A DNA stretch of 64,000 nt from [Mycobacterium] crassicus (GTDB taxonomy: Bacteria > Actinomycetota > Actinomycetes > Mycobacteriales > Mycobacteriaceae). The position numbers and the translations under genes were made by a program. The stretch lies in assembly GCF_020181615.1 (NCBI RefSeq), contig NZ_CP084029.1, positions 1,779,875 to 1,843,874 on the forward strand. Direction: 5' to 3'. The notes under the pieces were generated by a model that was not told the origin of the DNA, did not search any database, and was given only the letters and a program-made list of their open reading frames with translations. Positions 9,070 to 20,560 of this stretch are shown here, piece after piece (within the stretch, counting starts at the first letter, position 1; each line of letters starts with the position of its first letter).

Positions 9070-9816
9070 ATGGGCGGCGACGACACTTCGGCCGTCGCGC
9101 AGGTTCCGACCTGGATGGGCCGCTTTCCCGGACCCGGCCCGGCCACCCTGGTGTTCCCGCACGCCGGCGGCGCCGCGGTCAACTACCGCCCGCTGGCACT
9201 GGCCCTGGCCGCCGGCGTCGACACCTATGTCATGCAGTATCCGCAGCGCGCCGACCGGTTCCGTGAGCCGGCTGCCGAAACCCTGCCCGACCTGGCCCGC
9301 AGCCTGTTCGATGCGGTGCCGTGGCACCAACTCGGGCCGCTGCGACTGTTCGGGCACAGCATGGGCTCGATCGTCGCCTTCGAGTTCGCCCGGCTCGCCG
9401 AGGAACGCGGCATCGAGATCCAGCGACTGTGGGCCTCGGCCGGACCGGCTCCGGCCGTGGTGGCCGGGCTGCGCAAGCTGCCCACCGGCGACGCTGAGCT
9501 GCGCGCCGAACTGGCCGAGCTGGGCGGCACCGACCCGCGGCTGCTCGCCGACCAGGAATTCCTCACCCTGCTGCTGACCCCGGTGCGCGCCGACTACCGG
9601 GCGTTCAACCGCTACAGCTGTGCACCCGAGGTCACCATCCGCGCCGACATCAACGTGCTCGGCGGCCGCTCCGATGACCGCGTCCGCCCCGACATGCTGG
9701 CGCGCTGGGCCGAACACACCACCGGCGCCAGCTCGGTCTCGCTGTACGACGGTGGGCACTTCTACCACTACGAGCACATCGAAACCCTGGCGAAACGGAT
9801 CATCACCGATGCCTGA
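9070..9816 (+). CDS. mbtT: MbtT, stand-alone type II thioesterase
   Basis: A 248-residue alpha/beta hydrolase of the NRPS/PKS type II thioesterase family. The nucleophile motif is GHSMGS (Ser97), the acid lies in GRSDDRV (Asp202/203) and the His in DGGHFYHYEH (His230). Family members remove misprimed acyl groups from carrier domains or release products. It replaces the thioesterase domain that I recall being fused to MbtB in M. tuberculosis. It is the first gene after the second IdeR box, and its stop overlaps the mbtC start by 8 bp. The symbol mbtT follows usage for the separate gene in other mycobacteria. Confidence 0.85.
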   Translation: MGGDDTSAVAQVPTWMGRFPGPGPATLVFPHAGGAAVNYRPLALALAAGVDTYVMQYPQRADRFREPAAETLPDLARSLFDAVPWHQLGPLRLFGHSMGSIVAFEFARLAEERGIEIQRLWASAGPAPAVVAGLRKLPTGDAELRAELAELGGTDPRLLADQEFLTLLLTPVRADYRAFNRYSCAPEVTIRADINVLGGRSDDRVRPDMLARWAEHTTGASSVSLYDGGHFYHYEHIETLAKRIITDA

Positions 9817-11143
9817 CCGGGGCGAGGATCCGGTCGTCATCGTGGGCCTGGGTGTCGAAGCGCCCGGGGGGATCGACACCGCCGAGCAGTACTGGTCGCT
9901 GCTGGCCGACGGGCGCGAAGCACTCAGCGCCATCCCCGACGACCGGGACTGGGCGGTCCGCGAACTCATCGACGGATCGCAGCGCGACGGCTTCAAGCCC
10001 ATCTACAACATCGGCGGATTCCTCTCCGGCGCAGCTGAATTCGACCCCGGATTCTTCGGGATCGCCCCGCGTGAAGCCGTCGCCATGGACCCGCAGCAGC
10101 GGGTCGCGCTGCGGGTCGCCTGGCGCGCCCTGGAGGACGCCGGGATCAACCCCGACGAACTCACCGGCCACGACGTCGGCGTCTACCTCGGTGCGTCGGT
10201 CACCGGATACGGCCCGGACATGGCGCAGTTCAGTGCCCACAGCGGCCACCTGCTGCCCGGTACGGCGCTGTCGGTGATCTCCGGCCGGATCGCCTACACG
10301 CTCGGGTTGGCCGGCCCGGCCATCACCGTCGACACCTCCTGCTCGTCGGCGCTGTCCGCGCTGCACCTGGCCGTGCAGGCCATCCGGACCGGCGACGCCG
10401 ACATGGCACTGGCCGGCGGGGTATGCGTGATGGGCTCACCCGGATTCTTCGTCGAATTCTCCAAGCAGCACGCCCTGTCCGACGACGGCCACTGCCGGCC
10501 CTACAGCGCCGCCGCCACCGGAACGGTGTGGGCCGAAGGCGCCGGGATATTTGTGCTGCAACGCAAGTCGGCCGCGCTGCGCGATCACCGGCACATCTAC
10601 GGCGAAGTGCTGGCCAGCCGGCTCAACCAGGACGGCCACACCACCGGCCTGCTCACCCCCAGCGCGGCGGCCCAGCAGCGGCTGTTCCGGCACGCCCTGG
10701 CCGACGCGGATCTGCACCCCGGCCAGATCGGGATGCTCGAAGGACACGGAACCGGCACCCGCGTCGGCGATCCCGTCGAGCTGCGTTCGCTGATCGACGT
10801 TTACGGCGCCGACACCAAGCCGGGCGCCGGCCCGCGACTGGGCTCGGTCAAGTCCAACATCGGCCACACCCAGGCCGCGGCCGGTGCACTCGGCCTGACC
10901 AAGGTGCTGCTGGCCGCCGAACATCAGCAGATCCCGCCCACCCTGCATGTGCGCGACGGCTGGCATGACGGCATCGACTGGGACGGCCAGGGCATCACGC
11001 TGGCCGAAACCATCACTGCCTGGCCGGCCACCGACGGCCGCCGGATCGGCTCGGTCTCGGCGTTCGGGATGAGCGGCACGAACGCGCACATGATCGTCGC
11101 GGTCCAGGACGCGCAGCGCGCGGAAAAGGCACCGCCGTGCTGA
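9809..11143 (+). CDS. mbtC: MbtC, ketosynthase of mycobactin synthesis
   Basis: A 444-residue beta-ketoacyl synthase, the length I recall for M. tuberculosis MbtC. The catalytic Cys is in DTSCSSALSAL (Cys178); the two His are in EGHGTGTRVGD (His313) and NIGHTQAAAG (His353). It works in trans with the AT-KR-ACP protein MbtD to build the 3-hydroxybutyrate-type unit of the mycobactin backbone. Start ATG 9809 lies inside the end of mbtT; longer readings in this frame run deep through mbtT and lack a KS signature. The stop overlaps the mbtD GTG by 7 bp. Confidence 0.93.
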   Translation: MPDRGEDPVVIVGLGVEAPGGIDTAEQYWSLLADGREALSAIPDDRDWAVRELIDGSQRDGFKPIYNIGGFLSGAAEFDPGFFGIAPREAVAMDPQQRVALRVAWRALEDAGINPDELTGHDVGVYLGASVTGYGPDMAQFSAHSGHLLPGTALSVISGRIAYTLGLAGPAITVDTSCSSALSALHLAVQAIRTGDADMALAGGVCVMGSPGFFVEFSKQHALSDDGHCRPYSAAATGTVWAEGAGIFVLQRKSAALRDHRHIYGEVLASRLNQDGHTTGLLTPSAAAQQRLFRHALADADLHPGQIGMLEGHGTGTRVGDPVELRSLIDVYGADTKPGAGPRLGSVKSNIGHTQAAAGALGLTKVLLAAEHQQIPPTLHVRDGWHDGIDWDGQGITLAETITAWPATDGRRIGSVSAFGMSGTNAHMIVAVQDAQRAEKAPPC

Positions 11144-14088
11144 GCAGCCACCCGACCGCCTTGCCCGACGGTCGGATTCCCGTGGTGATCTCGGCGCATG
11201 CCCGTGACCTGGTGCAGGCCGAGGCCGCAGCGCTGGTGCGTTACCTGCAGCACCGCCCCGCCGGGGTGGCGGCCGTGGCGCACACCCTGCGGGCCACCCG
11301 ATCGATCCGGCGGCACCGCGCCGTGATCCGTGCCCGCGACACGGGCGAACTCATCAGTGGCCTGGACGCCGTCTACCACGACGCCGACCACCCGTTGGTG
11401 GCCCGATCGCAGCATCAGGAACCTGCTCGCACCGCGTTCGTGTTTCCCGGGCAGGGCAATCAGTGGCCCGGCATGGGCGCCGCCTTGTTGGACATCGCCG
11501 CCTACCGCGTCGAGGCCGACCGCTGCGACGCCGCGTTCCGCCGCGCCGGCCACGCCTCACCGCTGACCTACCTGCGCGGCACCGACGACTCCGACCCGGT
11601 GGTGGTGCAGGCCGCTCAGTTCACCCACGCCGCGGCGCTGGCCGCCACCTGGCGTCACTTCGGAGTGCTGCCCGACCTCACCATCGGTCACAGCCTGGGG
11701 GAGTTGGCCGCCGCCTACACCGCCGGGGTGGTGGATCTGGACGCCGCGGCTGCGGTGGTGATCGCCCGGGCGGAACTGACCGACCTGCTGACGGACAATG
11801 CCCCGGGGCGCTACGGGATGGCGATGATCGCATTGGGCGCCGAGGGCGCCGCCGAGTTCATCGCCGGCATCCCCGGCTGGCTGGAGCTGTCGGTGGTCAA
11901 CGGCCCCGAGTCGGTGGTGGTGTCCGGCGAATGGGCCGCGGTGCAACAGGTTTTGGAGCGGGCCGACCGACGCGGGGTGTTCGCCCGGGAACTGGCGGTG
12001 CGTTACCCGGCCCACACCAGCGTTCTGGAGCCACTGCGGGACCGCATGATGGGGCGGCTTCCCGATGCGCAATTCCACAGCGCTCCCGTGGAATTCATCG
12101 GCTCGGTGTACGGCGGTCCGATCCCGTCCGGTAAGACGTTCCGGCAGTACTGGTTCGACAATCTGCGCCAGCAGGTGCGGTTCGACCTGGCCGGCGCCGC
12201 CGCGGTGGAGCGTGGTGTAACCACGTTCATCGAGATGTCGGCGCACCCCACGCTGCTGGTCCCGCTCGGTGACACCGCCGCGGCAGCGCAGGTGTTGGGC
12301 AGCACCGATCGTGACCACCCGGCCGACGAGGCGCTGGCCGCCAACATCGCCGCCGCGGCGATCGCCGACCCCGGCTACCGCTGGCGGGACTTCGCTGCAC
12401 CCGGGGACACCGCGCCGCTGCGCCACTTCCCGCACACCCCGATGCACACCACCCGGCTGTGGGCCGGTACCGAACCCGACGGGCAGCGTCACCGGCTGCC
12501 GGTGGTCATGACCGAGCAGTGGATACCGGTGCAGGACCCCGGACAACGGCCCTCGGGCGTCGCTGTCGTCGACTACACCGGGCAATCGCCGGAGCTGGTC
12601 GCACAGTTGGCAGCGGAGCTGGGGACCGGCGGTACCAGCGCACCGGCGGACGCCGAGCTGCTCGTCCTGATCGCCCCACCTGCCACCACCGTCGAGATCG
12701 CCACGGCAGCAAACGCGTTCGTCGCGCACGCGGCAGCCCAGTCCGCAGCGACGCCCGGCACGAACTGCCGGCGGGTCTGGCTGGTGACCCGCGGCGCTGA
12801 GCAACTCGCCGGCGATCCACCGCCGGGGCTGGGAGCGGCCGCGTTGGCTGCGCTGCACCGCAGCATCGGATTCGGCTATCCCGACCAGACCTTCGCGCAC
12901 CTGGACCTGCCGGCCGACCCCACCGCCGCCGACGTCCGGGCCGCGGTCACCGCACTGTCGCTGGCCGACACCGAGATCGTGGTGCGTGCCGAACGGCTCG
13001 CGGTGCGTCGGTTGCGGGAAACCCCGGCCAGCGCGGCCGTACCGACCGTTCCGGAGACCGTGGTGATCACCGGGGGCACCGGCGCGATCGGAATGGCCTA
13101 CGCCGCGTTCTGTGCCGAACACGGGGCACGCGACATCACCCTGCTCAGCCGCAGCGGCGGCACCGGAACCACTGCCGCGCAACTCGATGCACTGCGGTCG
13201 CGGACCGGGGCCCACATCACCGCGATCCGGTGCGATGTCACCGATGCCGCGGGGCTCGCGGCGGTGATCGCCGAACACCGGCCGACGCCGGCCGGTCTGC
13301 TGGTGCACACCGCCTCCGCCGAAGCGGTCGCCACCGAGCAGATCACCGACGCCGCCGTCCGCGATGCACTCGGCGCCAAAGTGATCGGACTGGACAACCT
13401 GGCTCAACACTGGCCGCAGGTGGCCGACGCCCGGGTGCTGGCCTGCTCGTCGGTGCTGGCGCTGTGGGGCGGATCGGGGCACGGCCTGTACGCGGCAGCC
13501 AACCGGATGGCTGACGCCGTGGTGGCACGGCTGCGGGCGAATGGCCGCAATGCCAGCTCGATCCGCTGGGGGTTGTGGCGCAGCGTGGCCGTGGTCACCG
13601 GTGAGGAGAAGAACCGGATCGCCCGGACCGGACTCACACCGATGCCGCCCGAGGCCGCGATCGCCGCCGGACTGGTTGCCGAGCCGAACGACCCGGCGAT
13701 CCTGGCCGCCGACTTCGACCGGCTCGCGGTGTTCTTCGACAGTCAGGGCGTGCCCTGGCCGTTCGAGGAGTCTCTGGCTGCCGACCTGCTCAAGTCCGCC
13801 GGCGACCGCACCGACCGGCCGGTCGGCGAGGTGGTGGCCGCCGAGCTGGCGACGGTGCTGGGCCTGGACCACCCCGACGACGTCGACATGCACCGGGCAC
13901 TGGTCGACCTCGGCCTGGATTCGCTTCTCGCCCTGGATCTACGCAAACGACTGGGCCGGGCCACCGGCAGGCGGGTGGCGCTCGGACCGCTGCTCGCCGG
14001 GATCACCGCGGCTCAACTGACGGCTGTGTTGACTGACGACACCACGCCGGCAGCGGAGACGGAAAGGACTGTCTTCACCCATGACTGA
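11137..14088 (+). CDS. mbtD: MbtD, PKS with AT-KR-ACP domains
   Basis: A 983-residue polyketide synthase without a KS. After a ~90-residue linker comes an acyltransferase (VFPGQGNQWPGM; GHSLGEL with Ser186), then a ketoreductase (nucleotide loop ITGGTGAIGMAY near 645) and an ACP (LGLDSLLAL, Ser929). With MbtC it makes and carries the beta-hydroxyacyl unit that is esterified to the first lysine of mycobactin. M. tuberculosis MbtD is ~1004 residues from memory. GTG start overlaps mbtC; the stop overlaps mbtE by 8 bp. Confidence 0.92.
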   Translation: MLSSHPTALPDGRIPVVISAHARDLVQAEAAALVRYLQHRPAGVAAVAHTLRATRSIRRHRAVIRARDTGELISGLDAVYHDADHPLVARSQHQEPARTAFVFPGQGNQWPGMGAALLDIAAYRVEADRCDAAFRRAGHASPLTYLRGTDDSDPVVVQAAQFTHAAALAATWRHFGVLPDLTIGHSLGELAAAYTAGVVDLDAAAAVVIARAELTDLLTDNAPGRYGMAMIALGAEGAAEFIAGIPGWLELSVVNGPESVVVSGEWAAVQQVLERADRRGVFARELAVRYPAHTSVLEPLRDRMMGRLPDAQFHSAPVEFIGSVYGGPIPSGKTFRQYWFDNLRQQVRFDLAGAAAVERGVTTFIEMSAHPTLLVPLGDTAAAAQVLGSTDRDHPADEALAANIAAAAIADPGYRWRDFAAPGDTAPLRHFPHTPMHTTRLWAGTEPDGQRHRLPVVMTEQWIPVQDPGQRPSGVAVVDYTGQSPELVAQLAAELGTGGTSAPADAELLVLIAPPATTVEIATAANAFVAHAAAQSAATPGTNCRRVWLVTRGAEQLAGDPPPGLGAAALAALHRSIGFGYPDQTFAHLDLPADPTAADVRAAVTALSLADTEIVVRAERLAVRRLRETPASAAVPTVPETVVITGGTGAIGMAYAAFCAEHGARDITLLSRSGGTGTTAAQLDALRSRTGAHITAIRCDVTDAAGLAAVIAEHRPTPAGLLVHTASAEAVATEQITDAAVRDALGAKVIGLDNLAQHWPQVADARVLACSSVLALWGGSGHGLYAAANRMADAVVARLRANGRNASSIRWGLWRSVAVVTGEEKNRIARTGLTPMPPEAAIAAGLVAEPNDPAILAADFDRLAVFFDSQGVPWPFEESLAADLLKSAGDRTDRPVGEVVAAELATVLGLDHPDDVDMHRALVDLGLDSLLALDLRKRLGRATGRRVALGPLLAGITAAQLTAVLTDDTTPAAETERTVFTHD

Positions 14089-17000
14089 CACCGTCGAGCA
14101 GACTGGCGAACAGCGGCTGGAGCTGCTGCGCCGCCGGCTGGCCGAACGCGGACTGGCCGCCACCTCCACCGAGCAGGCCACCGAGCCCGCGCATGCCACC
14201 ATGAACGACGGGCAGCGCCGGATGTGGTTCGTGCAAGCCCTCGACCCGGACGGCACCGTCGCCAACATCTCGGTCTCCTACCGGCTGACCGGCACGCTGG
14301 ACGCCGCTCGACTGCGGAACGCCCTGGCCGCGGTGGGCGCCCGACACCCGTTGCTGCGCACCACCTACGCGATCGACGACGCGGGCGAACCCCACCCGGT
14401 TCTCAGCGACGTCACGCCGGGCTTCGCCGAACACGACCTCTCCGACCTCGCCGGCCAGGCCCGTGCGCTGCGACTGGAGGTGCTGGCTCAGCGCGAGTTC
14501 GCCACCCCGTTCCGCCTGGACGCCGATGCCCCGTTGCGGCTCACCCTGATCCGCGTCGCGTCCGACGAGCACGTCCTGCTGTTGGTGGCCCACCACATAG
14601 CCTGGGACGACGCCTCCTGGGCGGTCTTCTTCGCTGACCTGACCGCCGCCTATGCCGACCCCGAGGCGTTCGCGGTCCGCCCGCCCGCGCACGTTCCCGC
14701 CGCCCCGACCGCCACGGATCACGGTGCCGACCTGAACTATTGGCGCACCCTGCTCGCCGATCCGCCCGACCCGCTGGAACTGCCGGGTCCCCGCGGTTCG
14801 GCGGTGCCGCACACCTTGCGGGCCGGGTTGTGCGCCCGCGCGCTGCCTTCGGATCTGATGGACGGCATCGCCGAGCTGGCGCGCAACAACGGCGCCACGC
14901 CCTACATGGTGGTCGCCGCCGCGCTGTCCGCGCTGATCCAGCGCTACACCGGCACCGACGACTTCCTCATCGCCTCACCGGTGCTCAACCGCACCGCCGG
15001 CGCCGAGGACGCCATCGGCTACTTCGGCAACACGGTGGTGCTGCGTGCCCGCGTCGCCGCAACCGACAGCTTCACCGAGCTGCTGGCGCGGACCCGAGAC
15101 ACCGCTCTCGGGGCGTTCGCGCATCAGGGCATCAACCTCGATCGCGTGGTCCGCGAACTCAACCCGGATCGCCGGCACGGGGGAGTAGAACGCCTCACCC
15201 GGCTCAGCTTCGGCTTCCGGGCCGGCGACGGTGACGGGTTCTGCCCGGACGGGATCACCTGCGCCCGTGCCGATTATCGCGGCAAGATCGCCCAGCTGCC
15301 ACTGGGAATCATGGTGGAGGCCGGCAGTGCCGGTGCGCTGATCGAAGCCGAATACCTGCACGACGTGCTCGACGAGGCATTGGTCTCCCAACTGCTGCAG
15401 CACCTGGTGCAGCTGCTCGTGGCCGTGGTGGCGCAGCCGCAGGCAGGCGTCGGCGAACTGGACATGCTCGGCGACGCCGACCGCGCCTGGCTGGACACCG
15501 TTGCACGCGGGCCGGACTTCACCGCAACCCCGACCACCCTTGGCTCGTTGGTGGCCGACCGGGCGGCGCTCACCCCGGCCGCCATCGCCGTCGTCGACGA
15601 GAACGGCCGGTACAGCTACGCCGAGATCAACGCCCGCGCCAATCGGATCGCGCACCACCTGATCGCGTCCGGCATCGGTACCGAGGACAAGGTGGCCGTG
15701 CTGATGGGCCGCTCGGCCGACCTGGTGGTCACCGCGCTGGGCATCGCCAAGGCCGGCGCCGCCTATGTGCCCGTCGACCCCGAATACCCGCCGGACCGCA
15801 TCGAATTCATCCTCGGCGATGCCCGGGCCGCCGTGGTGCTACGCGAACTGCCGGACCCCGATGTGTTGGCCGGGCTGCCCGACACCGACCCCACCGACGC
15901 CGACCGGGTGCGGCCGCTGAGCCCGCAGAACCTGGCGTACCTGATCTACACCTCGGGGTCGACCGGCCTGCCCAAGGGCGTCGAGGTGGCGCACGCGCCG
16001 ATCGCGGAGTACCTGACCTGGTTCGGTGATGAGTACGGCATCGACGAGACCGACGTGCTGCTGCAGGTCGCCTCGCCGAGCTTCGACGTGTCGATCGGCG
16101 AGCTGTTCGGCACCCTGGGCAACGGCGCCCGGCTGGTGATTCCACGCCCGGACGGGCTGCGCGACATCGGTTATCTGACCGATCTGCTGCAGAGCGAAGG
16201 CGTGACCGCCATGCACTTCGTGCCGTCGCTGCTGGGGCTGTTCCTGTCGTTGCCCGGGGTCAACCAGTGGCGCAGCCTGCGGCGCATTCCGATCGGCGGC
16301 GAACCGCTGCCCGGTGAGCTGGCCGACAAGTTCCACGCCACCTTCGACGCGCTGCTGCACAACTTCTACGGTCCCACCGAGACCGTGGTCAACTCCACCC
16401 GATTCAAGGTGGAAGGCACTCAGGGCAACCGGATCGTCCCGATCGGCAGCCCCAACATCAACACCACCATCCGGCTGCTCGACGACGCCCTGGCGCCGGT
16501 GCCGATCGGTGTGATCGGCGAGATCTACATCGGCGGAACACATCTGGCGCGCGGCTACTTCGACCGCCCCGGCCTGACCGCGGAACGCTTCGTGGCCGAC
16601 CCGTGGGCTGCCGGCCAGCGGCTGTACCGCACCGGCGACCTGGCTCGCCGCAACGCCGCCGGCGACCTGGAATTCATCGGCCGCGCCGATGACCAGGTCA
16701 AGGTCCGCGGCTTCCGGATCGAACTGGGCGAGGTGGCCGCGGCAATCTCGGTGGATCCCAGCGTCGGACAGTGTGTGGTCGTGGTCTCCGACCTGCCCGC
16801 ACTCGGCCGCAGCCTGGTCGCCTACGTGACCCCCGGCACAGACGTGGAGGTCGATATCCCGCGGATCCGCGCCCGGGTGGCCGCCGCGCTGCCGGAGTAC
16901 ATGGCCCCGGCGGCCTACGTGGTGGTCGACGACATCCCCATCACCGCGCACGGCAAGATCGACCGCGCCGCCCTACCCGACCCCCAGCCGCTGGAGAACG

Positions 17001-20000
17001 CACCGTATCGGGAGCCGCAGACCGAAACCGAACACGCTGTGGCGGAACTGTTCTCACAACTCCTCGGGCGGGAACAGGTCGGCGCCGACGACTCGTTCTT
17101 CGACCTCGGCGGTCACTCCCTGTTGGCCACCAAACTGGTGGCGGCCGTCCGCGCCCGCTGCGGGGTGGAGATCGGCATCCGGGACATCTTCGAATCGAGC
17201 ACCGTGGCTCGGCTGGCCACTGCGATCGACCTGGCCGGCAGCGGCGAGGCTGCGCCGGGACGCCCGGCGCTGGTCGCGGTCCCGCGCACCGGCCAGTTGC
17301 CGGTGTCGGCGTCGCAGCTGCGCACCTGGTTCGCCTACAAGCTGGACCCCGGCGCGACCGGCGACAACATACCCCTGACGGCTCGGCTCACCGGCCCCTG
17401 CGACACGGCGGCCCTGATCGCCGCACTCCAAGACGTGGTCGCCCGCCACGACAGTCTGCGCACCACGTTCAGTGAGACCGACGGGCTGCCCCAGCAGATC
17501 ATCAATCCGGCGGCACCGATCCAGGTCACCGAACTGCGCTGCCCGGCAGCCGATCCGCAGGCGGTCACCGAGTGGACCCGGGAGCGGCTCGACGAACAGC
17601 GCGGTGGCGGATTCGACCTCGAGAACCAATGGCCGATCCGGGCGGCCCTGCTGCACCTGCCCGGCGACGAGCGGGTGCTCTCACTGGTGGTGCACCATAT
17701 CGCCGCCGACCACTGGTCGGTCGAGGTGCTCTTCACCGACCTGCTGATCGCCTACCGGTCGCGGGCGGCCGGTGACGAACCGTCCTGGGCGCCACCGGCA
17801 TTGCAGTACGCCGACTTCGCGCACTGGCAGGGCGAGCTGCTGCGCGACGAGTCCGGGCTGATCGAGTCGCAGCGCCGCTACTGGATCGAGCAATTGGCCG
17901 ACCTGGCCGACGACACCGGACCCCGGCCGGACTTCCCGCGCCCGGCCACCGCCAACGGCTCCGGTGACGCAGTCGCGTTCACCGTCACCCCGCAGGTGCG
18001 GGCCGGGTTGGCCGCGCTGGCCCGGGAGACCGGATCAACCGAGTTCATGGTGGTGCAGGCCGCGGTCGCGGTGCTGATGCACCTGGCCGGCAGCGGTGAC
18101 GACATCCCGCTGGGCGTACCGATCGCCGGACGCACGGACAACGCACTGGACAACCTGGTCGGATTCTTCGTCAACATCGTGGTGCTGCGAAACCGGTTGT
18201 CGGGCAACCCGACCCTGCGTGACGTGGTGTTGCGGGCGCGCGAGGCCGCGCTGGGCGCCTACGCCCACGCCGACCTGCCGTTCGACCGGCTGGTGGAGGC
18301 ACTCAACCCGGTCCGGACGCTGTCGCGCAACCCGCTGTTCCAGGTGGTGGTGCACGTGCGCGACGCGGCCGACGTCAGCCATGTCGTCAGCAGTGGCGAC
18401 AGCGGCGATCTGGTGTTCCGCACCGTGATGCCGACCTTCGACATCGCCCATGCCGACCTGTCGGTCAACCTGTTCGCCAACGCCGACAACGCGGACGGCC
18501 CGGGTTACGACGGCCACCTGATCTACCGCACCGACCTGTATCAGCGCGCCACCGTGGAACGGCTCGCCGACTGGCTGGGACGGGTGCTGGAGGCGATGGC
18601 CGCCGCGCCGGAGCGCACGCTGCGCGACATCAGCCTGGTCGACCACGACCAACGCGACCAGATCCTGCACGAGTGGAGCCGCGGAGCGCAGGTTTCCGAC
18701 GCCGCCCCGTGCACCATCGCCGAGGTGCTGGCCCCCAGCCGCGACTTCGACGGAGTCGCGATCCGTTGCGCCGGGGCCGAACTGAGCTACCCGCAACTGC
18801 ACAGCCGCTCGGACCGGCTCGCCGAGATGCTGATCGAGGGGGGCGTGCGGCCCGGCACGCTGGTGGGCCTGTCGGTGCGTCGCGACCTGGACCTGGCGGT
18901 GGCGCTGGTCGGGATCATGAAGGCCGGTGCCGGTTACTTCCCGCTGGACCCGAGCTATCCGCGTCAGCGCCTGGAGTTCATGGTCGAGGATGTCGCCCCG
19001 CAGGTGATCGTCGTCAGTACCGCCACCCGTGCGCTGCTCCCCACGCCCGACGGGGTGACGCTGCTGTGCCTCGATGACCCGGACGTGCAGACCGAGCTGA
19101 GGAAAGCCGCCGCAGCGGAGGAACTTCCGGTCCCGCACCCCGATCACCCGATGTTCCTGGTGTTCACCTCCGGTTCCACCGGAGTGCCCAAGGGCGTACT
19201 GGGCACGCATCGCTCGATGAGCGCCCGGCTGAACTGGCAGCTTGCCCATTACCCGGTGGCCGGCGACGACATCCGGCTGGCACAGTCCTCGATGACGTTC
19301 CTGGAGGGCGGCATGGAGATGCTGGCCGGGCTGGCCGCCGGGGCGACGATGATCCTGGCCGACGACAACACCTTCCGTGACCCCGAGGCGTTGGCCCGGC
19401 TGATCGCCGACGAACGGGTGGCTCAGGTGACCGCGGTTGCCAGCCTGATCTCGGTGCTGGTCGACAATGCCCCCGACGCCGTGCGCGGCCTGCAGCGGCT
19501 GGTGTGCAGCGGCGAGCCGGTGTCCGCGGATCTGCTGGCCCGGCTGTCCGCGGTGCTCGGTTCGAAGACTCAGTTGCTCAACAACTTCGGTGCCACCGAA
19601 ACTTCCGGCGCGGTGGTGCGCGGTGAGCTGACCCCACCCACGCCGAAACTGGGTCGGCCCACACCCGGCTCGCAGGCCTACCTGCTCGACGAGGCGCTGC
19701 AGCCGGTGCCGCCGGGGGTGGTCGGCGAGGTCTACTACGCGGGCCCGCAGATCGTGCAGGGCTACTGGAAACGGCCCGAACTCACCGCGACCAGGTTCGT
19801 GGCCAACCCCTTCTCGACCAACTCTGGCGACCGGCTCTACCGCAGCGGGGACCGGGCCCGTTGGAGCGCCGACGGGGTCCTGGAGTTTGTCGGCCGCACC
19901 GACCACCAGGTCAAGGTGCGTGGTTTCCGGGTGGAACTGGCCGAGGTCGAGGCAGCACTGCGGGGCGCACCCGGGGTAGCCATGGCCGCCGCCCGCACCT

Positions 20001-20560
20001 GGGAACTGCGGGGCGGCACCACGCTGGCCGGCTATCTGGTTCCGGCCGAGCAGGTCGACGACGCGGCGGAGTTCATCGCCGCGGTGCGGGCTTCGGTCGC
20101 TGCGACGCTGCCCGGCTACATGGTGCCGGCGTCGCTGACGGTGCTGGAGACGATGCCGCTCACCGATTCCGGGAAGCTGAATCGGCCCGCGTTGCCGCAG
20201 CCGGCGGTGGCCACCCGCGGCGAGGCCGACCCGCCGGTGACCGCCACCGAGAAGACCCTGGTCGGTATCTGCGCGGAGCTGCTGGGCGTGGACGCGATCG
20301 GGCGCACCGACGGATTCTTCGAACTCGGCGGCGACAGCATCCTGTCGGTGCAGCTGGCTGCCCGGGCGCGGGCCGCCGGCCTGGAGGTGGACCCGCGGAT
20401 GATCTTCGAGCATCCCACGTTCGCCGAGCTGGCCGCCGCGGTCGACGCCGCCGAGAGCCGCCCCGAGCCCGTGGACACCGCGTTCGCCCCGATGAGTGTC
20501 TCCGGACTGAGCGGGGACGCACTGGCCGATCTCACCGCGGCATGGGGCGATTCACCGTGA
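14081..20560 (+). CDS. mbtE: MbtE, bimodular NRPS (C-A-PCP-C-A-PCP)
   Basis: A 2159-residue NRPS with two full modules. C1 has HHIAWDDAS (171-179). A1 has [10 protein letters not shown] (624) and SFDVSIGEL (667), by-eye code D-V-G-H-I-I-F-V-N-K, compatible with a basic amino acid such as (hydroxy)lysine. PCP1 is LGGHSLL (Ser1013). C2 has HHIAADHWS (1205-1213). A2 has [10 protein letters not shown] (1696), but its A4 reads TFLEGGMEM, so Leu1741 replaces the Asp that binds the alpha-amino group; its other cores and the A10 Lys (GKLNR) are kept. PCP2 is LGGDSIL (Ser2086). I recall M. tuberculosis MbtE as ~1682 residues, so this one is longer by about one A domain. It lies in the mbtT-H operon, overlapping mbtD and mbtF. 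Confidence 0.9.
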   Translation: MTDTVEQTGEQRLELLRRRLAERGLAATSTEQATEPAHATMNDGQRRMWFVQALDPDGTVANISVSYRLTGTLDAARLRNALAAVGARHPLLRTTYAIDDAGEPHPVLSDVTPGFAEHDLSDLAGQARALRLEVLAQREFATPFRLDADAPLRLTLIRVASDEHVLLLVAHHIAWDDASWAVFFADLTAAYADPEAFAVRPPAHVPAAPTATDHGADLNYWRTLLADPPDPLELPGPRGSAVPHTLRAGLCARALPSDLMDGIAELARNNGATPYMVVAAALSALIQRYTGTDDFLIASPVLNRTAGAEDAIGYFGNTVVLRARVAATDSFTELLARTRDTALGAFAHQGINLDRVVRELNPDRRHGGVERLTRLSFGFRAGDGDGFCPDGITCARADYRGKIAQLPLGIMVEAGSAGALIEAEYLHDVLDEALVSQLLQHLVQLLVAVVAQPQAGVGELDMLGDADRAWLDTVARGPDFTATPTTLGSLVADRAALTPAAIAVVDENGRYSYAEINARANRIAHHLIASGIGTEDKVAVLMGRSADLVVTALGIAKAGAAYVPVDPEYPPDRIEFILGDARAAVVLRELPDPDVLAGLPDTDPTDADRVRPLSPQNLAYLIYTSGSTGLPKGVEVAHAPIAEYLTWFGDEYGIDETDVLLQVASPSFDVSIGELFGTLGNGARLVIPRPDGLRDIGYLTDLLQSEGVTAMHFVPSLLGLFLSLPGVNQWRSLRRIPIGGEPLPGELADKFHATFDALLHNFYGPTETVVNSTRFKVEGTQGNRIVPIGSPNINTTIRLLDDALAPVPIGVIGEIYIGGTHLARGYFDRPGLTAERFVADPWAAGQRLYRTGDLARRNAAGDLEFIGRADDQVKVRGFRIELGEVAAAISVDPSVGQCVVVVSDLPALGRSLVAYVTPGTDVEVDIPRIRARVAAALPEYMAPAAYVVVDDIPITAHGKIDRAALPDPQPLENAPYREPQTETEHAVAELFSQLLGREQVGADDSFFDLGGHSLLATKLVAAVRARCGVEIGIRDIFESSTVARLATAIDLAGSGEAAPGRPALVAVPRTGQLPVSASQLRTWFAYKLDPGATGDNIPLTARLTGPCDTAALIAALQDVVARHDSLRTTFSETDGLPQQIINPAAPIQVTELRCPAADPQAVTEWTRERLDEQRGGGFDLENQWPIRAALLHLPGDERVLSLVVHHIAADHWSVEVLFTDLLIAYRSRAAGDEPSWAPPALQYADFAHWQGELLRDESGLIESQRRYWIEQLADLADDTGPRPDFPRPATANGSGDAVAFTVTPQVRAGLAALARETGSTEFMVVQAAVAVLMHLAGSGDDIPLGVPIAGRTDNALDNLVGFFVNIVVLRNRLSGNPTLRDVVLRAREAALGAYAHADLPFDRLVEALNPVRTLSRNPLFQVVVHVRDAADVSHVVSSGDSGDLVFRTVMPTFDIAHADLSVNLFANADNADGPGYDGHLIYRTDLYQRATVERLADWLGRVLEAMAAAPERTLRDISLVDHDQRDQILHEWSRGAQVSDAAPCTIAEVLAPSRDFDGVAIRCAGAELSYPQLHSRSDRLAEMLIEGGVRPGTLVGLSVRRDLDLAVALVGIMKAGAGYFPLDPSYPRQRLEFMVEDVAPQVIVVSTATRALLPTPDGVTLLCLDDPDVQTELRKAAAAEELPVPHPDHPMFLVFTSGSTGVPKGVLGTHRSMSARLNWQLAHYPVAGDDIRLAQSSMTFLEGGMEMLAGLAAGATMILADDNTFRDPEALARLIADERVAQVTAVASLISVLVDNAPDAVRGLQRLVCSGEPVSADLLARLSAVLGSKTQLLNNFGATETSGAVVRGELTPPTPKLGRPTPGSQAYLLDEALQPVPPGVVGEVYYAGPQIVQGYWKRPELTATRFVANPFSTNSGDRLYRSGDRARWSADGVLEFVGRTDHQVKVRGFRVELAEVEAALRGAPGVAMAAARTWELRGGTTLAGYLVPAEQVDDAAEFIAAVRASVAATLPGYMVPASLTVLETMPLTDSGKLNRPALPQPAVATRGEADPPVTATEKTLVGICAELLGVDAIGRTDGFFELGGDSILSVQLAARARAAGLEVDPRMIFEHPTFAELAAAVDAAESRPEPVDTAFAPMSVSGLSGDALADLTAAWGDSP

